Source of the DNA: Vagococcus allomyrinae
Lineage (GTDB): Bacteria > Bacillota > Bacilli > Lactobacillales > Vagococcaceae
Reading direction: 5' to 3'
DNA length: 64,000 bases
Assembly (NCBI RefSeq): GCF_017829975.1
Contig: NZ_JAEEGA010000007.1
Coordinates: 202,127 to 266,126, forward strand
This document shows positions 7,915 to 16,912 of this stretch, one piece after another. Both the position numbers and the translations under genes were made by a program. Under the pieces are notes generated by a model that worked only from the letters and a program-made list of their open reading frames with translations, did no database searches and was not told where the DNA came from. The first letter of the stretch is position 1. Each line of letters starts with the position of its first letter.

Positions 7915-9672
7915 TTAAGATGTTAATTGATGGGATGCGAAGGTGCGATACAATGAATGGTGTTCAAGTAACTCCTGATGAGTCCCTTGTCCAGTAATTC
8001 TACCATCTTCAACAAAAATAATTTTATCAGCATTTACCACTGTCGACAAACGGTGAGCAATTACCAAGGTTGTCCGTCCCTCCATTAAGTTACGTAATGC
8101 TTCCTGAACAACTTCCTCTGATTGACTGTCAAGACTAGCGGTTGCTTCATCCAATAAGAGAATTTTAGGATCTCGTAAAAAAGCTCGAGCAATGGCTACT
8201 CGTTGACGTTCGCCACCTGATAACATCGCCCCTCGTTCCCCCACCTCTGATTGATAACCTAAAGGTAATTTCTGCATAATTTCCGTTCCGCAAGCTAAAG
8301 CCATAACATGATCCAGCTCCCCATCCGTCACCTCACGATTTAAACCATAGGTCAGATTGTCGCGAATACTTCCTGACAACAACATGCTTTCTTGTTGGAC
8401 ATACCCAATTTGCCGACGCCACGAACTTAAAGAATAGTCGGCGATAGGGTGATCGCCAATTAAAATTTGGCCTTGCTCTGGCTGATAAAATTCTTCAATT
8501 AAAGTGAATAATGTGCTCTTGCCACTGCCGCTAGGTCCTACAAATGCAGTGGTTTGATTGGCCATTGCGGTAAAGTTTATATCTTCTAACGCAACCTTAT
8601 CCTCATTGTAGCGAAAGGATACCTGACGAAATTCTAAAGACTCACCATTAACTGTAATGGTTTCGCCTTGAAATAAGTCTTCAATTGGCTCTCGAAGTAA
8701 TACCGTAATACGTTCAGTTGCCCCTTTTACTTTTTGCATATCTGTAAAAAACGTTCCAAACGAAACAATCGGTCCCATCACTTGAAACAGATACATAATA
8801 AAGGCGATTAAAGTGCCTGCTGATAAGGTCCCATTAGCAACCCGGTAACCGCCATAAGCGATAATTCCCATGACCAACCCCATAATCACTAAAGAAACAA
8901 TTGGTTGAATAACGGCCTGAATCTTTGCTTCTCGTTTTCCATAAGAAAACAGGCGGTTAACGCCGTCATTGATTTCCTGAACAGCATTAGCCTCAGCATT
9001 AGAGGCCTTCACTAAAGCAGAAGACGCTAACACTTGACCAAACTCTGCCGAAAAATCAGCCGTCTCATCTTGCGTTTTTTTGGACAGTTCAAAGATCTTT
9101 TTACCAACTGGGATAATCACCACTGCGCCAATCGGAACAGCCAGGAAAATCAGCAAGGTCATTTTCCAATCCATATACAATAAAATCGCAATTGCGACAA
9201 CTAACGTCACCACACCTGAAACAAAAGACGGTAAACTGTCACTGACGAAAGACTTAACTAGCAACGTATCATTTAAAGTACGACTAACTAATTCTCCTGG
9301 CCGTTCAATTTGGAAATAATTTAAGGGAAAATGAATGCTTTGAGTCGTCAATTTCTCGCGAATAATTTTCACCATATGATGCCCAATATAGGATAGTAAA
9401 TAAATCGTTAGAGCACTAAATAGAGCTTGCAAAATAAATAACCCGATGACTAAGACTCCTTGACCTAAGCTGATACCTGAAAAACTTCTGTCAATTAAAT
9501 TTTGAGTAAACAAAGGCACCCCAAGACCTGCTAAAGAAGATAAAATACTCGCTCCAAAAGCAATCACCAGCCAACTCTTTTTCGGCTGTGTTAGCCTAAA
9601 AAGCTCCTTTAGCCCTTTGGTTTCCGCCGATCTTGGTTCTTTCTCATTTTTAATAGCTGACATCCAACTCAC
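7915..9672 (-). CDS. ABC exporter half-transporter, LmrA/BmrA-like
   Basis: A 585-aa fused permease-ATPase. The N-terminal half has six hydrophobic helices. The C-terminal ATPase shows Walker [11 protein letters not shown]-loop YVQQE, signature LSGGERQR, Walker B ILLLDEATAS and H-loop IAHRLST. This is the layout of homodimeric multidrug or lipid exporters (LmrA, BmrA, MsbA). Two starts are possible: GTG at 9672, eight bases after AGAGGA, or ATG at 9663 after AGGTGA. A near-perfect 7-1-7 Fur box lies about 95 bp upstream, so an iron- or metal-linked substrate is possible. Monocistronic between two terminators. Confidence 0.85.
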   Translation of the reverse strand: MSWMSAIKNEKEPRSAETKGLKELFRLTQPKKSWLVIAFGASILSSLAGLGVPLFTQNLIDRSFSGISLGQGVLVIGLFILQALFSALTIYLLSYIGHHMVKIIREKLTTQSIHFPLNYFQIERPGELVSRTLNDTLLVKSFVSDSLPSFVSGVVTLVVAIAILLYMDWKMTLLIFLAVPIGAVVIIPVGKKIFELSKKTQDETADFSAEFGQVLASSALVKASNAEANAVQEINDGVNRLFSYGKREAKIQAVIQPIVSLVIMGLVMGIIAYGGYRVANGTLSAGTLIAFIMYLFQVMGPIVSFGTFFTDMQKVKGATERITVLLREPIEDLFQGETITVNGESLEFRQVSFRYNEDKVALEDINFTAMANQTTAFVGPSGSGKSTLFTLIEEFYQPEQGQILIGDHPIADYSLSSWRRQIGYVQQESMLLSGSIRDNLTYGLNREVTDGELDHVMALACGTEIMQKLPLGYQSEVGERGAMLSGGERQRVAIARAFLRDPKILLLDEATASLDSQSEEVVQEALRNLMEGRTTLVIAHRLSTVVNADKIIFVEDGRITGQGTHQELLEHHSLYRTFASHQLTS

Positions 9673-9762
9673 CTGAACTTTCCTCTCTAATACATTGTTG
9701 CTATTTAACCGATTGTACTTGACTTAATGTGAACAACTGCTCTTTACCTCTTCCATCATACG

Positions 9763-9777
9763 TGATAATGATTAGCA
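9763..9777. promoter_or_regulatory. Fur/PerR-type box upstream of the ABC exporter
   Basis: TGATAATGATTAGCA matches the 7-1-7 Fur consensus (TGATAAT-N-ATTATCA) at 13 of 14 defined positions. It lies in the promoter region of the LmrA-like gene. Binding by Fur, PerR or Zur is not distinguishable by eye. Confidence 0.5.
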
Positions 9778-9800
9778 ATTCAATCATTCTTAAGGCTTAA

Positions 9801-9841
9801 AAAAACCTGAAAGTCCTATAAAGGTGAGCTTTCAGGTTTTT
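9801..9841 (-). terminator. Terminator after the Na+/H+ antiporter gene
   Basis: 13-bp perfect inverted repeat (AAAAACCTGAAAG, 9801-9813 / 9829-9841) with a T-run on the minus strand, four bases past the antiporter stop. Confidence 0.85.
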
Positions 9842-9845
9842 ATAA

Positions 9846-11795
9846 CTAATCGATAAACTGAACAGTATTTTCGATAGCTAATAAGTTTTCACGATAGGTT
9901 TTTAATTCTGAGCGATTAATGTCTCCCATTTCAAATGCTTGTTGGATACCATCTCGTTCCAACTGAATGGCATACTCCAACCACTCATCAACGGTCCCAG
10001 TGGAGACAGCACCTTTAATTTTTCGTCGCTGTAAATAACGAGTTAAATAAAACTCAACTAACTCTTGTGGAAATGCTCCTGGCTCCAAATCTTGCAAGTG
10101 AGCAACGACGTACTCTCGATTGCTTTCAGCCAAAAGATTTCGTTGAGCTTGCCGCTGATCAAAACTCATTGGACGAAATTGGACGTAACGCAATTTTTGG
10201 CGTAGCACTTTGGCGTAAAACATATTATTTCGATAAGTCTGTTCTTTAGTCAAACGGAATAAACGTCGGTTAATGCGACGAAGATGCATAAACGCGGTCT
10301 GTAAACTAACGTTCCGATTGCTAACTTGTTCTAACGTATCTTTAAATTGCCACTTCAATACCAGCTCCATCAACTTAGACTGACTGTCATCCAACTCATC
10401 AGAATTAATCAATGTCATAATTCGCTCGTTGTACATCTTAATAACCTTGGCAACCGCTCGTTGATTTTCAGGTACTTCTTGATCTTTTAGTTGCAAAGTC
10501 ACATTTCGTAAAATAGCAATCTCCTGCTCATGATTAACCACTTCTACATTCATTTCACGTGTTTCAGCAAACAGTGGCATGGCGAAGTTCGCTAATAGCA
10601 ACGTAGTTAAAATAACCCCTCCGGCAATACTAATCATCAACTCACGTTCAAGAAAAATGGTGCCGTCTGCCAAAATCACAGGAAGACTTAAAGCACTGAC
10701 CAAGGTAATAGTTCCCCGAACACCAGAGATCGTATATAAAAGGGCCTGCTCCATTCGTTCTTTACTAGTTAGCTCACGTGATTTTTCAAAGTTTTTAAAT
10801 AAAATGAAACAAACCAAACGAATCCCTAATAAAATCGCAGTCGTTCCTAAAACATAAATAATCAAGGTTAGATTGTTAATATTATTGTTTTTCCAAACCA
10901 CTTGAATCACTCGAGGCAATTGGGAACCTAAGAGCACAAACACTAGCCCATTTAAACTAAAGGTGAAAATTGACCAAGTATTCTTAGATAACAGATTTAG
11001 CTGGGCGACTTCCGGGTTGACCTTTTGATAGCTAAGTGAATAAACCAAACCGCCACTAACGACAGCTAAGATCCCATTAACTTCCAACTTTTCAGCTAAC
11101 AAAAAAATGCCGAAAGGCAACAATAACTCTAACAACATAAAAGAAACTGTATTTTCAATACCTAAGCTCCTTAGCCAACGAACAAAACGCATGGTTAACA
11201 AACTGACAATAATCCCTACCGTCACACCACCGAGGGAAATCAGGACAAAACTAAGGCTCGCATTAGCAAAAGAAAAAGCGCCTGTTAACAGAGCGGCAAC
11301 AGCAAACTGGAAAGAAACTAACCCAGAAGCATCGTTAATCAATGACTCCCCTTCCAAAGTATGTAACATCTTATGGGGAATCTTAACCTTCTCGGCTAAA
11401 GCTGAAACAGCTACTGCATCAGTAGGTGCTAAAGCGGCTGCCAGGGCAAAACTTCCCGCCCAAGGCATACTTGGAATCAGCCAGTGAAGAAAGCTACCTA
11501 AGATTGCAACCGTGACAAATACCAAACCAATTGATAAAGTCAAGACCGCCTTCCGCTCTTGCCACAACGCTCGCTTATCCACATTAGCACCATCATTAAA
11601 CAACAAAGGAGCTAAAAATAGCAACATAAACAATTCCGAGCTCAATTCAAATGAATGGAGAGAAGAAGGAATAGCCAACAACATCCCTAATGCCACTTGG
11701 ATCAAAGGAATCGCGATGTTTGGTAAAAATCGATTCAAAATATTTGATGCCAAGACCATCGCCAGCATCAATAACACAGTTTCAAAAATTTCCAT
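9846..11795 (-). CDS. CPA1-family Na+/H+ antiporter with long C-terminal cytosolic domain
   Basis: A 649-aa membrane antiporter exchanging Na+ (or K+) for protons. The first 400 residues form about 12 helices. PTDAVAV at 124-130 and the ND pair (154-155) in EGESLINDASG are the CPA1 ion-binding motifs. About 230 charged residues follow the membrane part, rich in Glu, Gln and Arg, probably a regulatory tail. Family homologues are annotated as NhaP/NhaK-like. ATGAGGTGAACC precedes ATG. It is monocistronic, with its own terminator. Confidence 0.87.
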   Translation of the reverse strand: MEIFETVLLMLAMVLASNILNRFLPNIAIPLIQVALGMLLAIPSSLHSFELSSELFMLLFLAPLLFNDGANVDKRALWQERKAVLTLSIGLVFVTVAILGSFLHWLIPSMPWAGSFALAAALAPTDAVAVSALAEKVKIPHKMLHTLEGESLINDASGLVSFQFAVAALLTGAFSFANASLSFVLISLGGVTVGIIVSLLTMRFVRWLRSLGIENTVSFMLLELLLPFGIFLLAEKLEVNGILAVVSGGLVYSLSYQKVNPEVAQLNLLSKNTWSIFTFSLNGLVFVLLGSQLPRVIQVVWKNNNINNLTLIIYVLGTTAILLGIRLVCFILFKNFEKSRELTSKERMEQALLYTISGVRGTITLVSALSLPVILADGTIFLERELMISIAGGVILTTLLLANFAMPLFAETREMNVEVVNHEQEIAILRNVTLQLKDQEVPENQRAVAKVIKMYNERIMTLINSDELDDSQSKLMELVLKWQFKDTLEQVSNRNVSLQTAFMHLRRINRRLFRLTKEQTYRNNMFYAKVLRQKLRYVQFRPMSFDQRQAQRNLLAESNREYVVAHLQDLEPGAFPQELVEFYLTRYLQRRKIKGAVSTGTVDEWLEYAIQLERDGIQQAFEMGDINRSELKTYRENLLAIENTVQFID

Positions 11796-12017
11796 GGTTC
11801 ACCTCATTTTACGAGTTTGATTAACTAACCATCAAACTACTCTATCTTAAAGAATTTACCATTTTTTGAAGATAAAGTAAAATAACGTCGACTTTTTTGA
11901 GAATGAAACCTATGATACATCATACCACTACTAGTAGCTCTGCCTAATTCATGGGTATCTTTCCTGTATCCTCTACGTCGAGATCCCCCTAAAAATAAAG
12001 AACAATCCCTTTTACGG

Positions 12018-12962
12018 TTAACTATTTTGAGCAATAAAGGTCGCCAGTTCACTTCGATTTGGCAAGGCATCATTATCACTAGCATTTTGAATTTGAATCG
12101 CCCCGATCGCATTTGCCTGTCTGACAGATTCAGCTAAAGTTAACCCATCTAACTGCCCATTAATAATTCCCACAGCAAAACCGTCGCCTGCACCAACAGT
12201 ATCAACAATTCTCTTAACCTTAAAACCAGGAATTGAGTAACTGGCTTGCCCTTTTTCTTTGACATAAGCTCCGTCACCGCCCAATTTCATAACAACAGCA
12301 TCTGTTCCTTGGTTCAGATAAAAATCAGCAATGGCCTCAATCGAATCCTCTCCCGTTAATAATTGCCCTTCTGCAACGCCTGGCAAAACGAGATGAGCGT
12401 GTCGGGCTAACTGATTCAACGTCTCGATCATCACTTGCTGACTTTCCCAAAGTGCTGGACGTAAATTCGGATCAAACGTAATAAAACAACCAGCCTCCCG
12501 TGCTGTCTTCATCATGTAAAAACAGGCTTCCCGCATTTCTTGGCTAAGGGCAGGTGGAATGCCAGTAACATGTAACACCTTAATCGACTTAAAATCTATT
12601 TTTTTGATGTCATCCACACATAAAGTTGAAGCCGCACTTCCCTTACGATAATACAACGTCTTAGGGTCACCATTAGTCACTTTATTTTTAAACATAACAC
12701 CTACTTGCTTTGTATCATCAAACGTGATCATTTCGGAAGCTAACTTTTCTTTCTTTAAACACTGGTAGATATAAGTCCCAAGTTCATCCGTACTTAACTT
12801 TGTCATATAAGCTGTCCTATGACCTAAACGTGATAACCCTATCCCTACATTTACTTCTGCTCCAGCCAATCCTTTTGAAAATGAATTTGCTTCAACCAAA
12901 GAGCCCTCTTCGTTGGCATAAAAAATCACCATTGGCTCACCAATTAACATCACTTCCACCAT
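12018..12962 (-). CDS. kdgK: 2-keto-3-deoxygluconate kinase (PfkB family)
   Basis: A 314-aa sugar kinase phosphorylating 2-keto-3-deoxygluconate to KDPG. PfkB signatures are visible: the N-terminal GxxxNVGIGLSRLG (residues 33-46) and the C-terminal DTVGAGDGF with the catalytic Asp. KDG rather than fructose or ribose is inferred from the neighbouring KDPG aldolase and LacI regulator, the usual Entner-Doudoroff/uronate set. GAGGGGGA precedes ATG at 12962. A perfect 14-bp palindrome sits about 50 bp upstream, probably an operator. The hexuronate genes that normally feed this step are not in the window. Confidence 0.87.
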   Translation of the reverse strand: MVEVMLIGEPMVIFYANEEGSLVEANSFSKGLAGAEVNVGIGLSRLGHRTAYMTKLSTDELGTYIYQCLKKEKLASEMITFDDTKQVGVMFKNKVTNGDPKTLYYRKGSAASTLCVDDIKKIDFKSIKVLHVTGIPPALSQEMREACFYMMKTAREAGCFITFDPNLRPALWESQQVMIETLNQLARHAHLVLPGVAEGQLLTGEDSIEAIADFYLNQGTDAVVMKLGGDGAYVKEKGQASYSIPGFKVKRIVDTVGAGDGFAVGIINGQLDGLTLAESVRQANAIGAIQIQNASDNDALPNRSELATFIAQNS

Positions 12963-13008
12963 CTAATCCCCCTCTTTCTTTTATAATTTAAGACTGCTAT
13001 ATCACCAC

Positions 13009-13022
13009 GTGTATCGATACAC
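13009..13022. promoter_or_regulatory. Operator candidate upstream of kdgK
   Basis: GTGTATCGATACAC, a perfect 14-bp palindrome between the LacI-type gene and kdgK. It shares its ATCGAT centre with a palindrome upstream of the regulator itself (14096-14105), as expected of sites for one LacI-family repressor. Confidence 0.55.
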
Positions 13023-13047
13023 ATAACGATCAAAGATCACGCCTTAT

Positions 13048-14067
13048 CTAGTTAAGATAAGACGTTGATTCACGTATGATTAATCTACTAGGCAACTGAG
13101 ATCCAGACGTTGATAAGCTTTGCTTCTCAGCGGTCCCTTCAACCTTATGAACTAATAAACGACAAGCTTCTACTCCTAATCCATAAGACGATTGATCAAT
13201 GGTTGTAATACTAGGGCTAACCACTCTTGCCCAAGTTGATTCATCAAATGTTAATAGACCAAAATCTTCGATGATTTGCAGCTGCTCTTCTTTCATAGCC
13301 TCAAGTAGTCCCAAAGCTGTTAAACCATTTGCGGAAAAAATCGCTCGTGGTTCAGGTAACTTTTTGAAAGACATCATTGATTCTATTAAGTTCTCATGAT
13401 TATCAGGGTCTACGACATAGACATCACCCAGCACCTCTGTCTGTCCTGCTAGCCCATTTTTGAAGGCACGCAACCGCTCTGATCTTACTGTATTTGTCAC
13501 TTCATTAACAAAAAAACCGATTGACTTAAAACCACTGTCTATGAGATACTTCATGGCTTTCAGTCCTATCCCATAATTATCATTGGTAACCACATCAATT
13601 TGACTTTCCGGCACGCCACGATCTAATAGAACCACAGGTACTGATCCTTCCCTTAATTGAGTTAAATAATCTTGATTAAATCCTGTCGTATTAATGATGA
13701 GTCCCTCAACTTGATTATCAAGAAATTTTTCAATTTGGATTTGTTCGTTCTCTGTCGATTCATCAGAAATGGCAATCATTAACGTATAACCTAAGGCCTC
13801 GCATGTATCACTCAATCCCTTAATAATATCAGAGGCAAATTGATTGCCGATATCTGCAATAACAGCTCCTATCAATTTGCTTTTTTGAGATTTTAACGAA
13901 CGAGCCACATTACTTGGTCGGTAATCTAGCGTTAAAACCACTTCTTCAATTTTCCGACGAGTTTTTTCCGACATATACTCGTATTTTTTGTTCAAATAGC
14001 GAGAGATAGTTGTCTCACTGACACCGGCGGCCTTTGCGATATCTTTAATTGTCAGTCCTTTATTCAT
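13048..14067 (-). CDS. LacI-family regulator, probable KdgR
   Basis: A 339-aa repressor. The N-terminal LacI helix-turn-helix reads TIKDIAKAAGVSETTISRYL followed by a YRPSNVARSL hinge helix; the rest is a periplasmic-binding-protein-like effector domain with LIGAVIADIGNQF near residue 67. It lies between kdgK and the KDPG aldolase gene, so it probably controls both in response to KDG or KDPG. A TTG at 14073 is in frame, but GGAGG nine bases before ATG at 14067 makes the latter the better start. Confidence 0.85.
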   Translation of the reverse strand: MNKGLTIKDIAKAAGVSETTISRYLNKKYEYMSEKTRRKIEEVVLTLDYRPSNVARSLKSQKSKLIGAVIADIGNQFASDIIKGLSDTCEALGYTLMIAISDESTENEQIQIEKFLDNQVEGLIINTTGFNQDYLTQLREGSVPVVLLDRGVPESQIDVVTNDNYGIGLKAMKYLIDSGFKSIGFFVNEVTNTVRSERLRAFKNGLAGQTEVLGDVYVVDPDNHENLIESMMSFKKLPEPRAIFSANGLTALGLLEAMKEEQLQIIEDFGLLTFDESTWARVVSPSITTIDQSSYGLGVEACRLLVHKVEGTAEKQSLSTSGSQLPSRLIIRESTSYLN

Positions 14068-14095
14068 TGTCAACTACCTCCTCACTTATTTTTAG

Positions 14096-14128
14096 AAATC
14101 GATTTAGTTTATCGGTTTCGTAAAACCG
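14096..14128. promoter_or_regulatory. Two adjacent palindromes upstream of the LacI-type gene
   Basis: AAATCGATTT (14096-14105) and CGGTTT-N4-AAACCG (14113-14128) lie 30-60 bp before the regulator start. Position suggests autoregulation; the first shares ATCGAT with the kdgK site. Confidence 0.45.
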
Positions 14129-14168
14129 TTACAATAACAACTATAGATGACAAATCCTTGGCTGTCAA

Positions 14169-14813
14169 CTACTTTTGTAACTCTTTTAAACGGCTTACAA
14201 ATTTTTCAGCCTCAGTGACAACACTTTGATAACCAGCTGTTGCAACGCCTTTTGTTAACGCACTGCCAACACCGACTCCCCATGCACCATTTTCTAACCA
14301 ACGATCTAAGTTATCCAAACTAACACCACCAGAAGGCATCATTTCAACATGTGGTATGGGCCCGTGAACATCTTTAATAAAACTTGCTCCTAATAACCCA
14401 CCAGGAAATAACTTAACCACATCAACACCTGATTCTAGCGCTTGCAGAATTTCAGTGACTGATCCACACCCAGGTAAATAAGGAATGGCATACCGATTAC
14501 AAACTTTTGCAATCTTCAAATCAAAATGAGGGCTTACCACAAACTGAGCGCCTGATAAAATAGCAGCACGAGCGGTTATATCATCTAATATGGTACCGGC
14601 CCCGATCACAACCTTCTGGTCTGTTAAAACTTCACGTAAATCCTGTATCACTTTCCCAGCTTCAGGTGTTGTGTAGGTGACTTCAAGATTCTTAATCCCA
14701 CCTTGACTACAAGCTTCTGAAATCTTAAAGCCATCCTGACGATCTTTGCCTCGAACGACAGCAAATAAATAATTGGTCGCTAACTGTGTTAAAATTTGAT
14801 GTTTTTGAGTCAT
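14169..14813 (-). CDS. eda: KDPG/KHG aldolase
   Basis: A 214-aa class I aldolase splitting 2-keto-3-deoxy-6-phosphogluconate to pyruvate and glyceraldehyde-3-phosphate. Glu44 in LEVTYTT, the GAGTI strand (71-75) and the Schiff-base Lys134 in VVKLFPGG are the family hallmarks; MMPSGGV follows. Together with kdgK it completes the lower hexuronate/KDG pathway. AGAAGGAGGAAG precedes ATG. The ANT(6)-like gene ends only 35 bp upstream, so read-through from the deaminase/ANT unit is possible. Confidence 0.9.
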   Translation of the reverse strand: MTQKHQILTQLATNYLFAVVRGKDRQDGFKISEACSQGGIKNLEVTYTTPEAGKVIQDLREVLTDQKVVIGAGTILDDITARAAILSGAQFVVSPHFDLKIAKVCNRYAIPYLPGCGSVTEILQALESGVDVVKLFPGGLLGASFIKDVHGPIPHVEMMPSGGVSLDNLDRWLENGAWGVGVGSALTKGVATAGYQSVVTEAEKFVSRLKELQK

Positions 14814-14848
14814 TATTCTTCCTCCTTCTTGAATGACCCTATCATAAC

Positions 14849-15709
14849 TTATTTCATTTTTAGATTCAATAGATAGTTTCTAATCGCTAACTCATCTGTC
14901 ATCTTATAAGTCCAGCCAAAGCTTGCGGCAACTGACTGTGCTTCCTGACTAAATAAATCCATTAATATCGCCACACTTTGCCACATATCTTCTTGATTAG
15001 CACGGGGATAAGTCGCTAAAACAAGTTGCCATTTAGTTGCACTGATAAAATGTGGCAGAAACTTCCCCGCCTTACCAATGCTCACTGTGAATTGATGCTC
15101 ACTCCCAACTTGCCAACCAAGCACTTGAAACAACCATGGCCTAACGATGGTTTCTAACATATCAATTGCATAAGTAAATTCCTGACGAGCTATTCCTTTC
15201 CCAACATTTTGTAGACACCACCAAAAATCATTACAAGCTAATATAAATTCACCTTCAGAAGGTGCTTGAACCCAAAACTGCCGGTCGCTAGACTCACTCG
15301 GAATACTTGCGAGACATCCATCTTTATCCAACAACTTCACAACTAAATCATCTTCCGCAATTTCAGCTTCCACTATTGACTGATGACATATTTTGATATC
15401 CATTCGGTTACCATCTTCAAATAACAGCAAAAACATGTAATAATCAGCATGTTTAACTTCCCGTCCTGCTAGACTGTCCAAGTTATCAGGCTCTTCTTTG
15501 ATCGCAAGGTTGCCAAAAAATGATATCCATGTTTTGTCCTCAACAAAGGACCTAACATTCGTCACGACATAAACAATATCATAATCCTGATATCGGTCAC
15601 GAGGTGCTTTTTTATTAGCTCGAGACCCAATTAAATACGCACCTCGAATCATACCATTTCCCTCTGCAAACCTAATAATTAGGTCCATCATTGTCTGCTC
15701 ATCACGCAT
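14849..15709 (-). CDS. ANT(6)-like aminoglycoside 6-adenylyltransferase
   Basis: A 286-aa nucleotidyltransferase of the AadE/ANT(6) family, which transfers AMP to streptomycin. The GSRAN motif is at residues 28-32 and the metal-binding DYD motif at 42-44; NRMDIKI lies near residue 123. Mobile aadE genes sit on transposons; here no mobile element is visible and the base composition resembles the neighbours, so this is probably an intrinsic chromosomal homologue. Its activity on streptomycin is unproven. TTAGGAGAG precedes ATG. It sits 18 bp after a deaminase gene and 35 bp before eda. Confidence 0.82.
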   Translation of the reverse strand: MRDEQTMMDLIIRFAEGNGMIRGAYLIGSRANKKAPRDRYQDYDIVYVVTNVRSFVEDKTWISFFGNLAIKEEPDNLDSLAGREVKHADYYMFLLLFEDGNRMDIKICHQSIVEAEIAEDDLVVKLLDKDGCLASIPSESSDRQFWVQAPSEGEFILACNDFWWCLQNVGKGIARQEFTYAIDMLETIVRPWLFQVLGWQVGSEHQFTVSIGKAGKFLPHFISATKWQLVLATYPRANQEDMWQSVAILMDLFSQEAQSVAASFGWTYKMTDELAIRNYLLNLKMK

Positions 15710-15727
15710 AATTTCTCTCCTAACTAA

Positions 15728-16108
15728 TTAATTTTTCCAATCACTTGGCAACAATTCACGCAAGGTTTTAACCTCGCCTGACGGCAATAGAACATCTGTT
15801 AAATAGTTGTCTCGATGCAGCTGGGAAATAAATTCGCGACACCGTCCACAAGGAGCCAGTATCTCCGTCTCACTTCTAACAGCAACCATTTTAACGACCC
15901 GATTCTCACCTGCCTTTAACATTTCAGCCGCAGCAGCATGCTCAGCACAAAATCCTAATGAACAGGTAGCATCAATACAAATACCACTGTAGACCCGTCC
16001 ACTTTCTGTTAAAAGAGCCGCGCCAACACTGCCACCGTTAGCGTACACCGAATAATCTTTGGGATTGACAACTGAGGCAGCAATCTTAATCATCTCACTA
16101 AATTCCAT
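15728..16108 (-). CDS. Cytidine/blasticidin-S deaminase-like protein
   Basis: A 126-aa zinc deaminase. Zinc ligands are Cys54 in CAEH, with catalytic Glu56, and Cys87/Cys90 in PCGRC. Classical Cdd enzymes have CAER; the CAEH...PCGRCREFI...RELLPSDW pattern is closer to blasticidin-S-deaminase-type proteins, so a nucleoside-antibiotic substrate is possible, although plain cytidine deamination is equally reasonable. AGAGGAGAG precedes ATG. Probably the first gene of a unit with the ANT(6)-like gene. Confidence 0.78.
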   Translation of the reverse strand: MEFSEMIKIAASVVNPKDYSVYANGGSVGAALLTESGRVYSGICIDATCSLGFCAEHAAAAEMLKAGENRVVKMVAVRSETEILAPCGRCREFISQLHRDNYLTDVLLPSGEVKTLRELLPSDWKN

Positions 16109-16174
16109 CTCACACTCTCCTCTTATCGACTTACTATCTATTGTAACAATAAACTTAGATCTTGTTAAGTTTCC

Positions 16175-16210
16175 AAAAAAATAGACAAGCCCCTTTTTGG
16201 ACTTGTCTAT
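16175..16210 (-). terminator. Terminator after hsp20
   Basis: ATAGACAAG/CTTGTCTAT stem (16181-16189 / 16202-16210) followed by a T-run on the minus strand. Confidence 0.8.
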
Positions 16211-16243
16211 GATCGGGAGATACCTTGTCGCTCCCTTGATATG

Positions 16244-16660
16244 TTAGTTGATCTCAATATATTTTTTATCCTTGTTACTATTAGCAGTTTTAGGTAATAT
16301 TAGGTGCAAAACACCTTCTTCAAATTTAGCATTGATATTAGCTTCGTCAATGTCCTTTAATACAAATTGACGTTGGTAAGAGCTTGAACTTCTTTCGCGA
16401 CGGATATATTTCCCCGTCTCATCTTTGTCTTCAATTTGGTTTTCTCTGTGAGCAGTAATCGTTAGCACATCACGGTCATACTCGACTTTTAAATTGTCTT
16501 TTGAAAAACCAGGTAAATCAGCCTTAATTTCGAAATTATCCTGATTCTCTTTGACATCAACATTGAAATTATCATTTTGCACTAAATTTCCAAAGAAATC
16601 GTCAAAAAAGCGATTTCCGCCGATCATAAAATCACTATTTTTAGATATTAAGTTAGCCAT
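16244..16660 (-). CDS. hsp20: Hsp20/alpha-crystallin small heat-shock protein
   Basis: A 138-aa ATP-independent holdase chaperone. The alpha-crystallin domain runs from about residue 33 to 125 with KADLPGF, an RERSSSSYQRQF strand and the FEEGVLHLILPK end, close to the canonical GVL motif. The short N-terminal arm and a weak C-terminal K-Y-I-E-I tail fit bacterial class A sHSPs. GAGGTAATGG precedes ATG. A single GTCAAA element lies upstream, but I do not see a full CtsR direct repeat or a CIRCE element, so its heat control is unresolved. Monocistronic. Confidence 0.9.
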   Translation of the reverse strand: MANLISKNSDFMIGGNRFFDDFFGNLVQNDNFNVDVKENQDNFEIKADLPGFSKDNLKVEYDRDVLTITAHRENQIEDKDETGKYIRRERSSSSYQRQFVLKDIDEANINAKFEEGVLHLILPKTANSNKDKKYIEIN

Positions 16661-16875
16661 TTTCCATTACCTCTTTCCTGATTTTTTTACATCTATAAAG
16701 AATGGCCATTTCTTTATAAGTTAGGAAGTTATGTTTTATTTGCTTCCTTATACTTAAATAATAATACCGATTTTATTTTTTGTCAAAAGAAATACTCTGT
16801 AAAAAAACAAAAAATTCACAGGTTTTCGCTACTAAAAAAAGAGGTAAATCACGTTTTTTTATTCCCCTCAAATTG

Positions 16876-16906
16876 AAAAGGAGTGTTTAACATGTCAAAC
16901 ACTCCT
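16876..16906 (-). terminator. Terminator after the orphan 295-aa gene
   Basis: AGGAGTGTTT/AAACACTCCT stem (16879-16888 / 16897-16906), followed on the minus strand by TTTTC. Confidence 0.7.
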
Positions 16907-16912
16907 AAGTAA

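Noticed and set aside
11837..12112. 91-codon minus-strand frame overlapping kdgK
   Set aside because: Overlaps the conserved end of kdgK in another frame and has no family resemblance; the remaining 180-bp spacer holds nothing else I can support.
14849..15709. ANT(6)-like gene as a recently acquired mobile resistance gene
   Set aside because: No transposase, integrase or inverted repeats nearby and composition like its neighbours.
16661..16800. CtsR or CIRCE heat-shock operator before hsp20
   Set aside because: Only one GTCAAA half-site and no TTAGCACTC-type inverted repeat found.
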